From the NCBI RefSeq assembly GCF_007273535.1, contig NZ_RIBP01000001.1, positions 62,001-126,000 of the forward strand: a stretch of 64,000 nt of DNA, written 5' to 3'. Shown in pieces: positions 18,789 to 26,504 of this stretch. Both the position numbers and the translations under genes were made by a program. A model generated the notes under the pieces. That model saw only the letters and a list, made by a program, of their open reading frames with translations. It was not told where the DNA came from and ran no database searches. Numbering within the stretch: position 1 is the first letter of the stretch; every line of letters starts with the position of its first letter. The stretch comes from Niallia circulans (GTDB lineage Bacteria > Bacillota > Bacilli > Bacillales > Cytobacillaceae).

Positions 18789-18885
18789 GTGGGTTTTTTT
18801 TATATAACAAAACTTTTTTACAATTGGAATTATCCTGTACTTATTATCAGAGCCTGTTGAAAAGAGGGCTAATGGGAAAAAAAGT

Positions 18886-18943
18886 GCAGTAAAAAATAAT
18901 AAAGCCACCAAGCCTGCAAAAAGATTTACAGGATTGATGGCTC
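18886..18943 (-). terminator. Terminator of the MerR-family gene
   Basis: GAGCCATCAATCCTG and CAGGCTTGGTGGCTTT (minus strand) form a long imperfect stem, followed by TTATTATTTTTT. It starts four bases after the regulator's stop. Confidence 0.75.
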
Positions 18944-18946
18944 GAA

Positions 18947-19357
18947 TTAATTTAAATTTCCAATTTTATCTTCTTTATGAATATCTTCCGTTCCTGCTTC
19001 TAAAGCAGTTTTATAATAATCACATTTATGATTAATGATCTCCATTGTCTTGTTCAGTTCTGCCAACTGCGCTTCAACAGCAGCTTTTCGTTCTAAAAAC
19101 ATATCGAATCTTTGCTGCAGGGTGGAGTCTCCATCCTGACACCAATCAATGAAGCTTTTAATCTCTTTAATAGGCATTCCAGTCGATTTAAGACATTCAA
19201 TAATTCTTAAAGCACCAATATCAGATTCTTTAAACAGTCTTGTTCCGTTAGGTGTCCGTTCAACAAAAGGCAAAAGCCCTTCCTTGTCATAGTAGCGTAA
19301 TGTATAGGTTGTTAAGTTCAATTCCTTTGCCACTTCACTAATAGAATAAGTACTCAT
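18947..19357 (-). CDS. MerR-family regulator, AdhR/NmlR-like
   Basis: 136 residues: winged HTH at the N-terminus (YSISEVAKELNLTTYTLRYY), then a dimerising coiled coil (about 80-120). Cys55 in RIIECLKSTGM aligns with the single conserved cysteine through which AdhR/NmlR proteins sense aldehydes and other electrophiles; further cysteines are at WCQDGD and HKCDYY. Such regulators activate promoters with overlong spacers. Three matching operators flank the gene: its own promoter, the MFS/SDR promoter and the divergent promoter for the Crh-like gene. Confidence 0.9.
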   Translation of the reverse strand: MSTYSISEVAKELNLTTYTLRYYDKEGLLPFVERTPNGTRLFKESDIGALRIIECLKSTGMPIKEIKSFIDWCQDGDSTLQQRFDMFLERKAAVEAQLAELNKTMEIINHKCDYYKTALEAGTEDIHKEDKIGNLN

Positions 19358-19382
19358 CTTTTCTCTCCTATTCTCCTAAAAG

Positions 19383-19413
19383 ATAAATTTCGAGTTAACT
19401 CTAACATATGCAA
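19383..19413 (-). promoter_or_regulatory. MerR operator upstream of the regulator gene
   Basis: Near-palindrome TTCGAGTTAACTCTAA (19389-19404) lies between TTGCAT (19413-19408) and a poor -10 (ATTTAT). A better ordinary promoter further upstream (TTGACA-17-TACCAT) would place the site downstream of it, so the site may repress or activate the gene. Confidence 0.6.
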
Positions 19414-19514
19414 AAATGGTATCACGGGTTTTGGTATATGTCAAAATTTCGAAAACTAACTTTAGATATAGTCATATTGTTAATTTATACAAAAAATAAT
19501 TATAAATTAATCAC

Positions 19515-19545
19515 TTGACTTAGAGTTAACTATAAGGGTTAACAT
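19515..19545 (+). promoter_or_regulatory. MerR-type promoter of the Crh-like gene (19-bp spacer)
   Basis: TTGACT (19515-19520), 19-bp spacer, TAACAT (19540-19545). The 18-bp near-palindrome CTTAGAGTTAACTATAAG (19519-19536) has one mismatch and shares its core AGAGTTAACT with the other two sites. Confidence 0.75.
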
Positions 19546-19661
19546 TGCTTTTGCAAGAGAAGGAATGTTGAAAACTGAAGATTTTTCAATCGCATTAGCG
19601 TCTCTTGTTTGTAAAGTATCATTCTTGAAAAATTATTAAGTTTAACATTAGGAAGGTGAAT

Positions 19662-19938
<277 letters not shown>

Positions 19939-19987
19939 TAGCTGCTATTATTCCTTTGAAATAGCAGAAGAGAAGGAGAAAAATGAA

Positions 19988-20932
19988 ATGTCAGATAACT
20001 ATATTTTTGAGTTAAGCAGTTATGTTACAAGAAAGTCTGTTTTATACAAAAACAGGTTTGGAATTAACATCTCAGCAGATCTTTATATTCCAAAGAATTT
20101 TGATGAGACAAAAACATATGCAGGACTTATTATTGGTGCGCCATACGGTGGTGTTAAAGAGCAGGGTCCTGGAATTTATGCTCAAAATATGGCGGAACGA
20201 GGATTTATAGCACTCACATTTGATCCTTCCTACAACGGTTACAGCGGTGGAGAACCACGACATATTTCTTCACCTGATTTATTTGTAGAAGATTTTAGTG
20301 CAGCTGTTGATTATCTTGGTACTCGTACATTCATAGATAGAAATAAAATTGGCGTAATCGGAATTTGTGGAAGCGGTGGTTTTGGAATTAGTGCTGCGCA
20401 AGTGGACAGACGAATTAAGGCTGTTGCAACGGTAAGTATGTATGATATATCTCGTGTAGCAGCTAACGGCTGGAAGGATTCATTTACGGAAGACGAAAGA
20501 AACAATATCCTCGATTCAGTTGCAGAGCAACGTTACGTAGATTTCGAGGCAGCACAGCCAACGCTTGCTCAGCGTGGAGCACCAATTGGATTTGACGAAA
20601 ATACAGACCCTATTGGTCGTGAGTTTGGTGAGTTCTATTCTACTCCTCGTGGTTATCACCCTAATTCGATTACTCAATTTACAATCACAAGCAGTATGTC
20701 ATTTATGAATCTGCCTCTGCTGACACATATTAAATCGATTTCACCACGCCCGCTGTTATTTATCATTGGCGAACATGCACATTCACGATACTTTAGTGAA
20801 GATGCTTTTGAAATGGCTGCAGAACCAAAAGAACTATTTATTGTTCCAAATGCAGGACACGTTGATTTATATGATAAAACAGATGTAATTCCTTTTGATA
20901 AGTTAGAATCATTTTTTACTGAAAATCTATAA
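19988..20932 (+). CDS. Alpha/beta hydrolase (dienelactone-hydrolase-like)
   Basis: 314 residues of the alpha/beta hydrolase fold, similar to YcjY-type proteins. The nucleophile elbow is in IGICGSGGFG (about residue 124), where either the serine of CGSGG or the preceding cysteine could act; the oxyanion strand is APYGGVKEQGPG and the catalytic His is in NAGHVDLYD near the end. It follows the Crh-like gene by 68 bases. An ester or lactone substrate linked to electrophile stress is a guess from the MerR context. Confidence 0.85.
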   Translation: MSDNYIFELSSYVTRKSVLYKNRFGINISADLYIPKNFDETKTYAGLIIGAPYGGVKEQGPGIYAQNMAERGFIALTFDPSYNGYSGGEPRHISSPDLFVEDFSAAVDYLGTRTFIDRNKIGVIGICGSGGFGISAAQVDRRIKAVATVSMYDISRVAANGWKDSFTEDERNNILDSVAEQRYVDFEAAQPTLAQRGAPIGFDENTDPIGREFGEFYSTPRGYHPNSITQFTITSSMSFMNLPLLTHIKSISPRPLLFIIGEHAHSRYFSEDAFEMAAEPKELFIVPNAGHVDLYDKTDVIPFDKLESFFTENL

Positions 20933-21030
20933 TAGTCAAGAACCAACTAGAGAATGATCTCCAGTTGGTTCTTGTGTTAAACAGACTAAGTAATGAGTTA
21001 GATTTTGAAGTATAGCTGTTTTCTAAAAAA

Positions 21031-21342
21031 TTATGCAACAAGCTTCAAGCCTACCGCAGAAAATAAAATAACACCGATGCATACTAATCTTTTCCAATCC
21101 TTTGGTTCACTAAATAAAAGCATACCTAATAGTGCTGATCCGATTGTGCCAATTCCAGTCCAAATAGCATAGGCCATCCCCATCGGAATTTCTGTCATGG
21201 CATATGATAATAATAGAAAACTCAATCCAAAACAAAATATCATGTAATAAAGTGCATTTTTCTGTTTTTCACCAAGTCTTTTGACATTTAAGACACCAAC
21301 AACCTCAAAACCGCCTGCTGCTATTAATGCTAACCAAGTCAT
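21031..21342 (-). CDS. SMR-family efflux subunit (YkkD/SugE-like)
   Basis: 103 residues, four membrane helices. The essential membrane glutamate is in GGFEVVGVLNVK (residue 13), and EIPMGMAYAIWTGIGTIGS is the SMR signature. Small multidrug resistance proteins exchange protons for cationic compounds or guanidinium. It forms a pair with the gene just upstream; its ribosome binding site lies inside that gene's last codons, so the two are translationally coupled and probably form a heterodimer. Confidence 0.93.
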   Translation of the reverse strand: MTWLALIAAGGFEVVGVLNVKRLGEKQKNALYYMIFCFGLSFLLLSYAMTEIPMGMAYAIWTGIGTIGSALLGMLLFSEPKDWKRLVCIGVILFSAVGLKLVA

Positions 21343-21345
21343 TTG

Positions 21346-21705
21346 TCAGCCTCCTTTTACTTCGACTTTTGCTGTTTCTTGTGAGCTACTTAATATTTTC
21401 AAGCCGACGACACCGCAGAGAAGTGTCGCAATAAAGATAATTTTGTACATATTAAAGGGTTCTCCGAACACGACCATTTCAGCTAAAACAGTACCTGCAG
21501 TACCAATCCCCGTAAAGACTGCATATAACGTGCCTACTGGTAAGCTCTTTGAAGCATATGTTAACAAACAAAAGCTAGTTGCAATTGCTGCGATGGTTAT
21601 TATCCATTCAAAGTAATTATCTGCGTGTTTAAGACCAGATACCCAAAATATTTCTAAAATTCCTGCTATCAGGACGAATAGCCAATTTCGATTCATCATC
21701 ATCAC
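21346..21705 (-). CDS. SMR-family efflux subunit (YkkC-like)
   Basis: 119 residues, four helices, with glutamate in AGILEIFWVSGLK and the signature LPVGTLYAVFTGIGTAG; a short polar tail (SSSQETAKVEVKGG) follows the last helix. Several ATG codons in a row make the exact start uncertain; AAAGGG lies just upstream. First gene of the SMR pair, three bases before the second. The operator at 21722-21743 lies directly upstream, so the TetR protein at 21816 should control it. Confidence 0.92.
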   Translation of the reverse strand: MMMMNRNWLFVLIAGILEIFWVSGLKHADNYFEWIITIAAIATSFCLLTYASKSLPVGTLYAVFTGIGTAGTVLAEMVVFGEPFNMYKIIFIATLLCGVVGLKILSSSQETAKVEVKGG

Positions 21706-21721
21706 CCTTTAGTGAGTATTT

Positions 21722-21743
21722 ACCTTACGAACATTCGTAAGGT
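21722..21743. promoter_or_regulatory. TetR operator at the SMR promoter
   Basis: ACCTTACGAAC and ATTCGTAAGGT form a 22-bp palindrome with one central mismatch. It shares TTACGAAC with the site at 22397-22414. Confidence 0.8.
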
Positions 21744-21815
21744 TTAGCTTGCAATGACTGTCTTAATGTCATTGCTAACTGACCATAAAATATAATGTAA
21801 AGGCAGGTCACTTAT

Positions 21816-22385
21816 CTATCTATCATTTGAAATTCCTCTCCAGTATATCTTCCAAGAGATGTTCAGCCTATTCTCCACATTATTTGCATAAATTAATTCC
21901 ACAAGAATTCCATCAAGAAAATTCAAGAAGGATACAGTACCTTCTTCGGCAGTTACACGGATATTTGTTGCTTTTATAAACACGTCGAGCAAATGCTGTT
22001 CTAAATTTTTGTTATAAAAGTTAAATTGATCTATGACAAAATCACGCAAATGAAATGGTGGAATAAATGCCATCCGCAGCAAAAATTGAATATTCTTGTC
22101 TTCTTGATACAAATACCTTTCCTTATACTTTATTAACAGTTGAAATAAAACCTCTTCAAGTTCAGCCTGCTTACGTTCTTGAAAAAAGCCTTTCAAAAAG
22201 GAAATTTCTTCATCAACAACATCCTTCATCACTTGAAGAAAGATATCTTCCTTATGCTTGAAATGTGAATAAACAGATTGTTTTTTAATACCAATTTCAG
22301 AAACAATATCGTCTAAAGATGTTGCTTCATACCCTTTGTTAACAAATTGTGCTAAAGCACTTTTTTTAATTTCCATTGCTTTCAT
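21816..22385 (-). CDS. TetR-family repressor of the SMR pair
   Basis: 189 residues: N-terminal HTH (ATSLDDIVSEIGIKKQSVYSHF, about residues 22-43) and a variable ligand-binding domain. The start at 22385 is chosen because GGGAGG lies at normal spacing; the longer frame runs through the operator at 22397-22414. The operator over its own leader and a matching one before the SMR pair indicate autoregulation and control of efflux. The inducer is unknown. Confidence 0.9.
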   Translation of the reverse strand: MKAMEIKKSALAQFVNKGYEATSLDDIVSEIGIKKQSVYSHFKHKEDIFLQVMKDVVDEEISFLKGFFQERKQAELEEVLFQLLIKYKERYLYQEDKNIQFLLRMAFIPPFHLRDFVIDQFNFYNKNLEQHLLDVFIKATNIRVTAEEGTVSFLNFLDGILVELIYANNVENRLNISWKIYWRGISNDR

Positions 22386-22396
22386 GATAAACCTCC

Positions 22397-22414
22397 CTGA
22401 CGAACGTTCGTAAG
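22397..22414. promoter_or_regulatory. TetR autoregulatory operator
   Basis: CTGACGAAC / GTTCGTAAG form an 18-bp palindrome with one mismatch, immediately upstream of the ribosome binding site of the TetR gene. Confidence 0.8.
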
Positions 22415-22681
22415 TTAGTATATGTGAGAAATCCGAACATGTCAATCGTCTTTTGTACAATAGACAGCAAACTATATTTCCTCTTTATATTGTGAAAAGT
22501 TATTTCTGTTTATAACAACCTCATTTAAATCAGCTAAACCAGTGATAAATTTCTTGTAGAAGGTCCATGTAAATGGGAAGCAACCAGACGGGGGAAATAT
22601 TAGTTAGATTAATTATGTTAATTTTGGAAATCTTTGTTATAATGATTTGAAATGGTTTTTAACATACAAGGAGTGTTTTAG

Positions 22682-23026
22682 TTGGATGAATGGTTAAGTC
22701 TGATTTTGGGACTATTTTTCAATGTGATATTAATAGTAGTTTTATTGAATATCAAAAAAATGAATATACAAAAGGTAAAGTTCGCAATTTTAAGTAGTAT
22801 AGCAACTGTTATCGTTGCAATAATTCCTATTATTGGATATAGAGTTGATAATAACAATGTCTTTACTTTGGGATTTCCAGCTGATGCTTTTTATTACGAA
22901 GGTGATTGGATGTTTTCTATTGCATCATTTGGCTTGGTTTTTAACTTTTTCTTTTTTTATTGGATTTTTAAACTTATAAATAAAGCATGGAGATTTAGTA
23001 TTTCTACTATTAAAAGAGTATGTTAG
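22682..23026 (+). CDS. Small membrane protein of unknown function
   Basis: 114 residues from a TTG start, eight bases after AAGGAG. Three likely membrane helices: 4-24, 33-55 and about 78-102. The second helix is followed by a short Asn-rich loop (YRVDNNNVFTLG). Aromatic-rich C-terminal part. It is followed 31 bases later by another small membrane protein, so the two may be co-transcribed. No family recognised. Confidence 0.7.
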   Translation: MDEWLSLILGLFFNVILIVVLLNIKKMNIQKVKFAILSSIATVIVAIIPIIGYRVDNNNVFTLGFPADAFYYEGDWMFSIASFGLVFNFFFFYWIFKLINKAWRFSISTIKRVC

Positions 23027-23057
23027 TTATATATTGATGTATTAAAGAAGGAGTTTT

Positions 23058-23459
23058 ATGTTTATATTCATATTTCTAATTAGATATATTTCAGAACAGC
23101 CGCTTTTAAATGTGGGAACATTATTGGTTTCCATATGCGGTATAATATTATCTTGCAATGGATTAAATTATAATAAATCAGGCATTGTCCAATTAAGCCG
23201 CATTGTGCTTTGTTTTATGATTCCGATCGAAAACTTTCTTATGTATCTAAATAACTTTGTTGGAAATGCATCTGATGGATTTGAGTTTATCCCATTTAGT
23301 ATTGGTGAGAAATTAAGAATAGCTTGTCAAATCCTGTTTATTTTTTTACCTGAAATTGCATGGATTGTTTCAAAGAATATAAATATACAACCTGCTAGGT
23401 GGCTGCCTTTTCTGTATCCATTTGGAATAATAGTTTTTCATAAATTTCTCCCTTTTTAA
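23058..23459 (+). CDS. Small membrane protein of unknown function
   Basis: 133 residues with about four hydrophobic segments (1-35, 45-62, 90-112, 117-131). GAAGGAG precedes ATG 23058. Second gene of a two-gene unit with the protein at 22682, ending in the terminator at 23515. No motifs recognised. Confidence 0.65.
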   Translation: MFIFIFLIRYISEQPLLNVGTLLVSICGIILSCNGLNYNKSGIVQLSRIVLCFMIPIENFLMYLNNFVGNASDGFEFIPFSIGEKLRIACQILFIFLPEIAWIVSKNINIQPARWLPFLYPFGIIVFHKFLPF

Positions 23460-23514
23460 AGTAATTTCCTGCTGTGGTTGGCTAAACAAGTAGCCGATAA
23501 TTTATAGAATCTAT

Positions 23515-23563
23515 AAGCCTTTCACCAATCTAGAGCTCTGTTTGTGATTGAAAGGCTTTTTAC
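23515..23563 (+). terminator. Terminator of the small membrane protein pair
   Basis: AAGCCTTTCA (23515-23524) pairs with TGAAAGGCTT (23549-23558) across a 24-nt loop and is followed by TTTTA. Confidence 0.7.
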
Positions 23564-23738
23564 TATGTGAATTTATTTACTACAAAAATTTGCTTTCCAC
23601 ATACTTAAGTTAGTTTGATAAATTGTCTAAAAATTTGTAAAATATTTGCGGGGTTTCAAGTGTTTTGATTCCAACATGGAGTTAAGGTTTTTATGTTCTT
23701 TTCAAACATTCTGGTCTGTTTATCCTATTGACAGTCAA

Positions 23739-23767
23739 TTGACATAAACAAATCCATCGTGTAAGAT
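23739..23767 (+). promoter_or_regulatory. Promoter of the MarR gene
   Basis: TTGACA (23739-23744), 17-bp spacer, TAAGAT (23762-23767). The -10 is part of the operator half-site ATCGTGTAAGAT. Confidence 0.75.
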
Positions 23768-23795
23768 GTTTTTTAATTAATATATCTTATGCGAT
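23756..23795. promoter_or_regulatory. MarR operator half-sites at its own promoter
   Basis: ATCGTGTAAGAT (23756-23767) and the inverted ATCTTATGCGAT (23784-23795) match the half-sites in front of the ABC exporter at 24574-24599. Confidence 0.7.
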
Positions 23796-23830
23796 GTATC
23801 GTAACCGATGTTAATGAGAGGAATGGACAA

Positions 23831-24334
23831 ATGTTAGAAAGAGCTGATTATCTTCGCGAATCGATAGATTTTTTACAACGCTTTATCGCTAAAAGCATGC
23901 AGACAGAAGCTGAGGGATATGGATTAACAGTACCGCAAATTAGGGTTATTGCTGAAGTAGTGACAAATAAAATCACAAGTATTAAATTGTTAACGTATAA
24001 TTTGAAAATGACACAAAGTACTGTTTCAGATATTGTTGATAGACTTGTAGGAAAAGGCATACTTGAGAAAAGTCCTAATCCTAAAGATAAGCGCTCGGTC
24101 GTTATTACATTGACGAAGGCTGCGGAAGAAGGCATAAACAAAAAAGATTACACGTACTTAAATAAAATGATAGATGGCGCTCTAGATCAATTAGAAGCAG
24201 AAGAGCAAGAGATTGTTATGAAGGGAATGCAGCTTCTCGTTGGAGCGGTAAAAGAAAAAATGACAGCAGAAGGTATAAACTACAACGAATCCTTCGATGT
24301 AATGCTTTTTCCCGAAAATGATAATAAACAATAA
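23831..24334 (+). CDS. MarR-family regulator
   Basis: About 167 residues with the MarR winged helix: LTYNLKMTQSTVSDIVDRLV is the recognition region and SPNPKDKRSVVITLT the wing. An earlier in-frame ATG at 23789 lies inside the operator, so the start at 23831 (after GAGAGGAATGG) is preferred. It has its own promoter and terminator and precedes the ABC exporter genes. Shared operators indicate that it represses itself and the exporter. Confidence 0.9.
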   Translation: MLERADYLRESIDFLQRFIAKSMQTEAEGYGLTVPQIRVIAEVVTNKITSIKLLTYNLKMTQSTVSDIVDRLVGKGILEKSPNPKDKRSVVITLTKAAEEGINKKDYTYLNKMIDGALDQLEAEEQEIVMKGMQLLVGAVKEKMTAEGINYNESFDVMLFPENDNKQ

Positions 24335-24498
24335 AAAGTATGGAGAAGCGTATAAACCCGATTAGACTATTGTTATGTTATTAAAGATACTTTTATTGAT
24401 TATTTTTTGAGCAAACTTATTTAAGTAGTCGAGAAGCAAGCTAAATAGAATCACATTTGTACTCTGAAGGAATTGAATTCCATATATAATTTGATTTA

Positions 24499-24530
24499 GA
24501 AACGGAAACTAGATGTTTTCGTTTTTTTTT
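24499..24530 (+). terminator. Terminator of the MarR gene
   Basis: AAACGGAAAC and GTTTTCGTTT form a stem with one mismatch around TAGAT, followed by nine or more T residues. Confidence 0.8.
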
Positions 24531-24556
24531 TAGAATTTAAAACCATTTATTTAAAA

Positions 24557-24585
24557 TTGACAAGGTAAAATATATCGTATAAGAT
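24557..24585 (+). promoter_or_regulatory. Promoter of the ABC exporter operon
   Basis: TTGACA (24557-24562), 17-bp spacer, TAAGAT (24580-24585), the same arrangement as in front of the MarR gene. Confidence 0.8.
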
Positions 24586-24613
24586 GCATATTATACGATA
24601 TATCCTGTACGAT
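24574..24613. promoter_or_regulatory. MarR operator at the ABC exporter promoter
   Basis: ATCGTATAA (24574-24582) and TTATACGAT (24591-24599) are perfect inverted 9-mers with an 8-bp centre covering the -10. A further half-site, ATCCTGTACGAT, follows at 24602-24613. Confidence 0.8.
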
Positions 24614-24746
24614 GTAGTTTGCGATTTGTAACTATGCCTCTCCATAATTAGTGAGACGTGCACGGATAATTATATAATAAATAGTTTTTTACACTTAAAT
24701 TATACGAACCTAAAGAAGCGGTTTTTGCAAAAAAGGAGGACATTCG

Positions 24747-26504
24747 ATGTTAAAAATATTTAGCCATTTTCAAAGGAAGGATTGGCTATTAGTATTCTGT
24801 GCATTAGTATTTATTGTTTTACAAGTATGGCTTGATTTAAAGCTTCCTGATTATATGGCTGAAATTACCAAGCTTGTGCAAACGGAGGGAAGTGAGACTA
24901 GTGATGTTCTTACCCAAGGCGGATTTATGCTGTTGTGTGCGGTTGGAAGTATGGCAGCATCAATCATCACTGTCTATTTCGCTGCAAAGGTAGCGGCGAA
25001 ATTCTCAAACCGTTTAAGAGGAAAGGTGTTTGATAAAACACTTTCGTTTTCGATGGAGGAACTCACTGGTTTTTCGACAGCCAGTTTAATTACTCGTTCT
25101 ACTAATGATATTATGCAAGTTCAAATGCTTATTATTCTTGGTTTGCAGGTTGTTTTGAAAGCACCTATACTGGCAGTTTGGGCTGTTTTGAAAATTATGG
25201 GAAAAAGCTGGCAGTGGACAGCTGCAACAGGAGTCGCAGTATTTGTGCTGTTAGTATTAATTGCTATCATCGTTTTAGTAGCATTGCCTAAATTTAAAGT
25301 TATCCAAACATTAACAGATAATCTTAATATGGTTACAAGAGAGAATTTGACTGGAATTCGTGTCGTCCATGCCTACAATTCTACTAAGTTTCATCAGAAT
25401 AAATTTGAAAAGGCAAACAGTGAGTTGACAGATACTAACCTATTTACAACGAGAACAATGGCCATCTTAATGCCGACTATTTCTCTGATTATGTCTGGAA
25501 TCAGTCTTGCTATCTATTGGATTGGTGCTGGTTTAATAAATGCTGCACCTTTAACAGATAAGCTGACTATTTTCTCTGATATGGTCGTATTTTCATCTTA
25601 TGCGATGCAAGTAATTATGGCCTTTATGATGGTTTCGATAACCTTTGTTTTGCTGCCCCGTGCAGCTGTTTCTGCAAAACGAATTAACGAGGTTCTTGAT
25701 ACAGAAGTAAGCATTAAGGATGGAAGTGCAACAGAAGGCATATCTGAAGCCGAAATCGAATTTCGAAATGTCAGTTTTAAATATCCTGGAGCAGCAGAAT
25801 ATGTTTTGCAAGATATCAATTTCAAAGCATCTAAGGGAGAAACGCTTGCCATCATTGGTTCAACTGGCAGTGGAAAAAGCACGTTAGTTAATCTAATCCC
25901 TCGTTTTATGGAAGCAACAGAAGGAGAGATTTTAGTGGATGGTCTTAATGTAAAAGATTATAAGCTAGAATCACTCAGAGACAAACTTGGTTACGTCTCC
26001 CAAAAAGCCGTTATGTTCAGTGGGTCCGTTTCTTCTAATATTGCTTTTGGGGAAGCTGACAAAAAGTCAGCAGAAGAAAACGATATTAAAAGAGCAGTAG
26101 AAATTGCTCAAGGAAAAGACTTTATTGAAAATATGGATCAGCAATACGAGTCCATTATATCTCAAGGAGGAACCAATCTTTCTGGTGGACAGAAGCAAAG
26201 ATTATCCATTGCGCGTGCCATCTATAAATTGCCTGAAATTTATTTGTTTGATGACTCCTTTTCTGCCTTAGATTATAAAACAGACCGTGTTCTGCGCTCA
26301 AAATTAAAGCAAGAAATAAAAGATGCAACATCTATTATTGTTGCACAACGAATAGGTACAATTAAAGACGCTGATCGGATTCTAGTATTAGATGAAGGGA
26401 AAATAGTCGGAATAGGAACACATGCTGAATTAATGGAGACATGTGATGTTTACCAAGAAATTGCGTATTCACAATTGTCAAAGGAGGAGCTCGAAATTGG
26501 ATGA
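24747..26504 (+). CDS. ABC exporter subunit with degenerate ATPase site
   Basis: 585 residues: six-helix membrane domain (1-320) and ATPase domain (335-580). Walker A GSTGSGKST and signature LSGGQ are normal. The residue after Walker B is Asp, not Glu (LFDDSFSALD), and the switch His is Gln (IIVAQRIGT). These two losses are typical of the non-catalytic half of heterodimeric exporters such as BmrCD, LmrCD and TM287/288. It pairs with the next gene, whose start overlaps this stop. A lipophilic drug is the likely substrate. Confidence 0.93.
   Translation: MLKIFSHFQRKDWLLVFCALVFIVLQVWLDLKLPDYMAEITKLVQTEGSETSDVLTQGGFMLLCAVGSMAASIITVYFAAKVAAKFSNRLRGKVFDKTLSFSMEELTGFSTASLITRSTNDIMQVQMLIILGLQVVLKAPILAVWAVLKIMGKSWQWTAATGVAVFVLLVLIAIIVLVALPKFKVIQTLTDNLNMVTRENLTGIRVVHAYNSTKFHQNKFEKANSELTDTNLFTTRTMAILMPTISLIMSGISLAIYWIGAGLINAAPLTDKLTIFSDMVVFSSYAMQVIMAFMMVSITFVLLPRAAVSAKRINEVLDTEVSIKDGSATEGISEAEIEFRNVSFKYPGAAEYVLQDINFKASKGETLAIIGSTGSGKSTLVNLIPRFMEATEGEILVDGLNVKDYKLESLRDKLGYVSQKAVMFSGSVSSNIAFGEADKKSAEENDIKRAVEIAQGKDFIENMDQQYESIISQGGTNLSGGQKQRLSIARAIYKLPEIYLFDDSFSALDYKTDRVLRSKLKQEIKDATSIIVAQRIGTIKDADRILVLDEGKIVGIGTHAELMETCDVYQEIAYSQLSKEELEIG

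Noticed and set aside
21706-21815. Guanidine (ykkC) riboswitch before the SMR pair
   Set aside because: The region is short and holds a TetR palindrome; the conserved ykkC blocks are not seen.
23789-23830. Longer MarR N-terminus
   Set aside because: Its ATG lies in the operator half-site and has no ribosome binding site.
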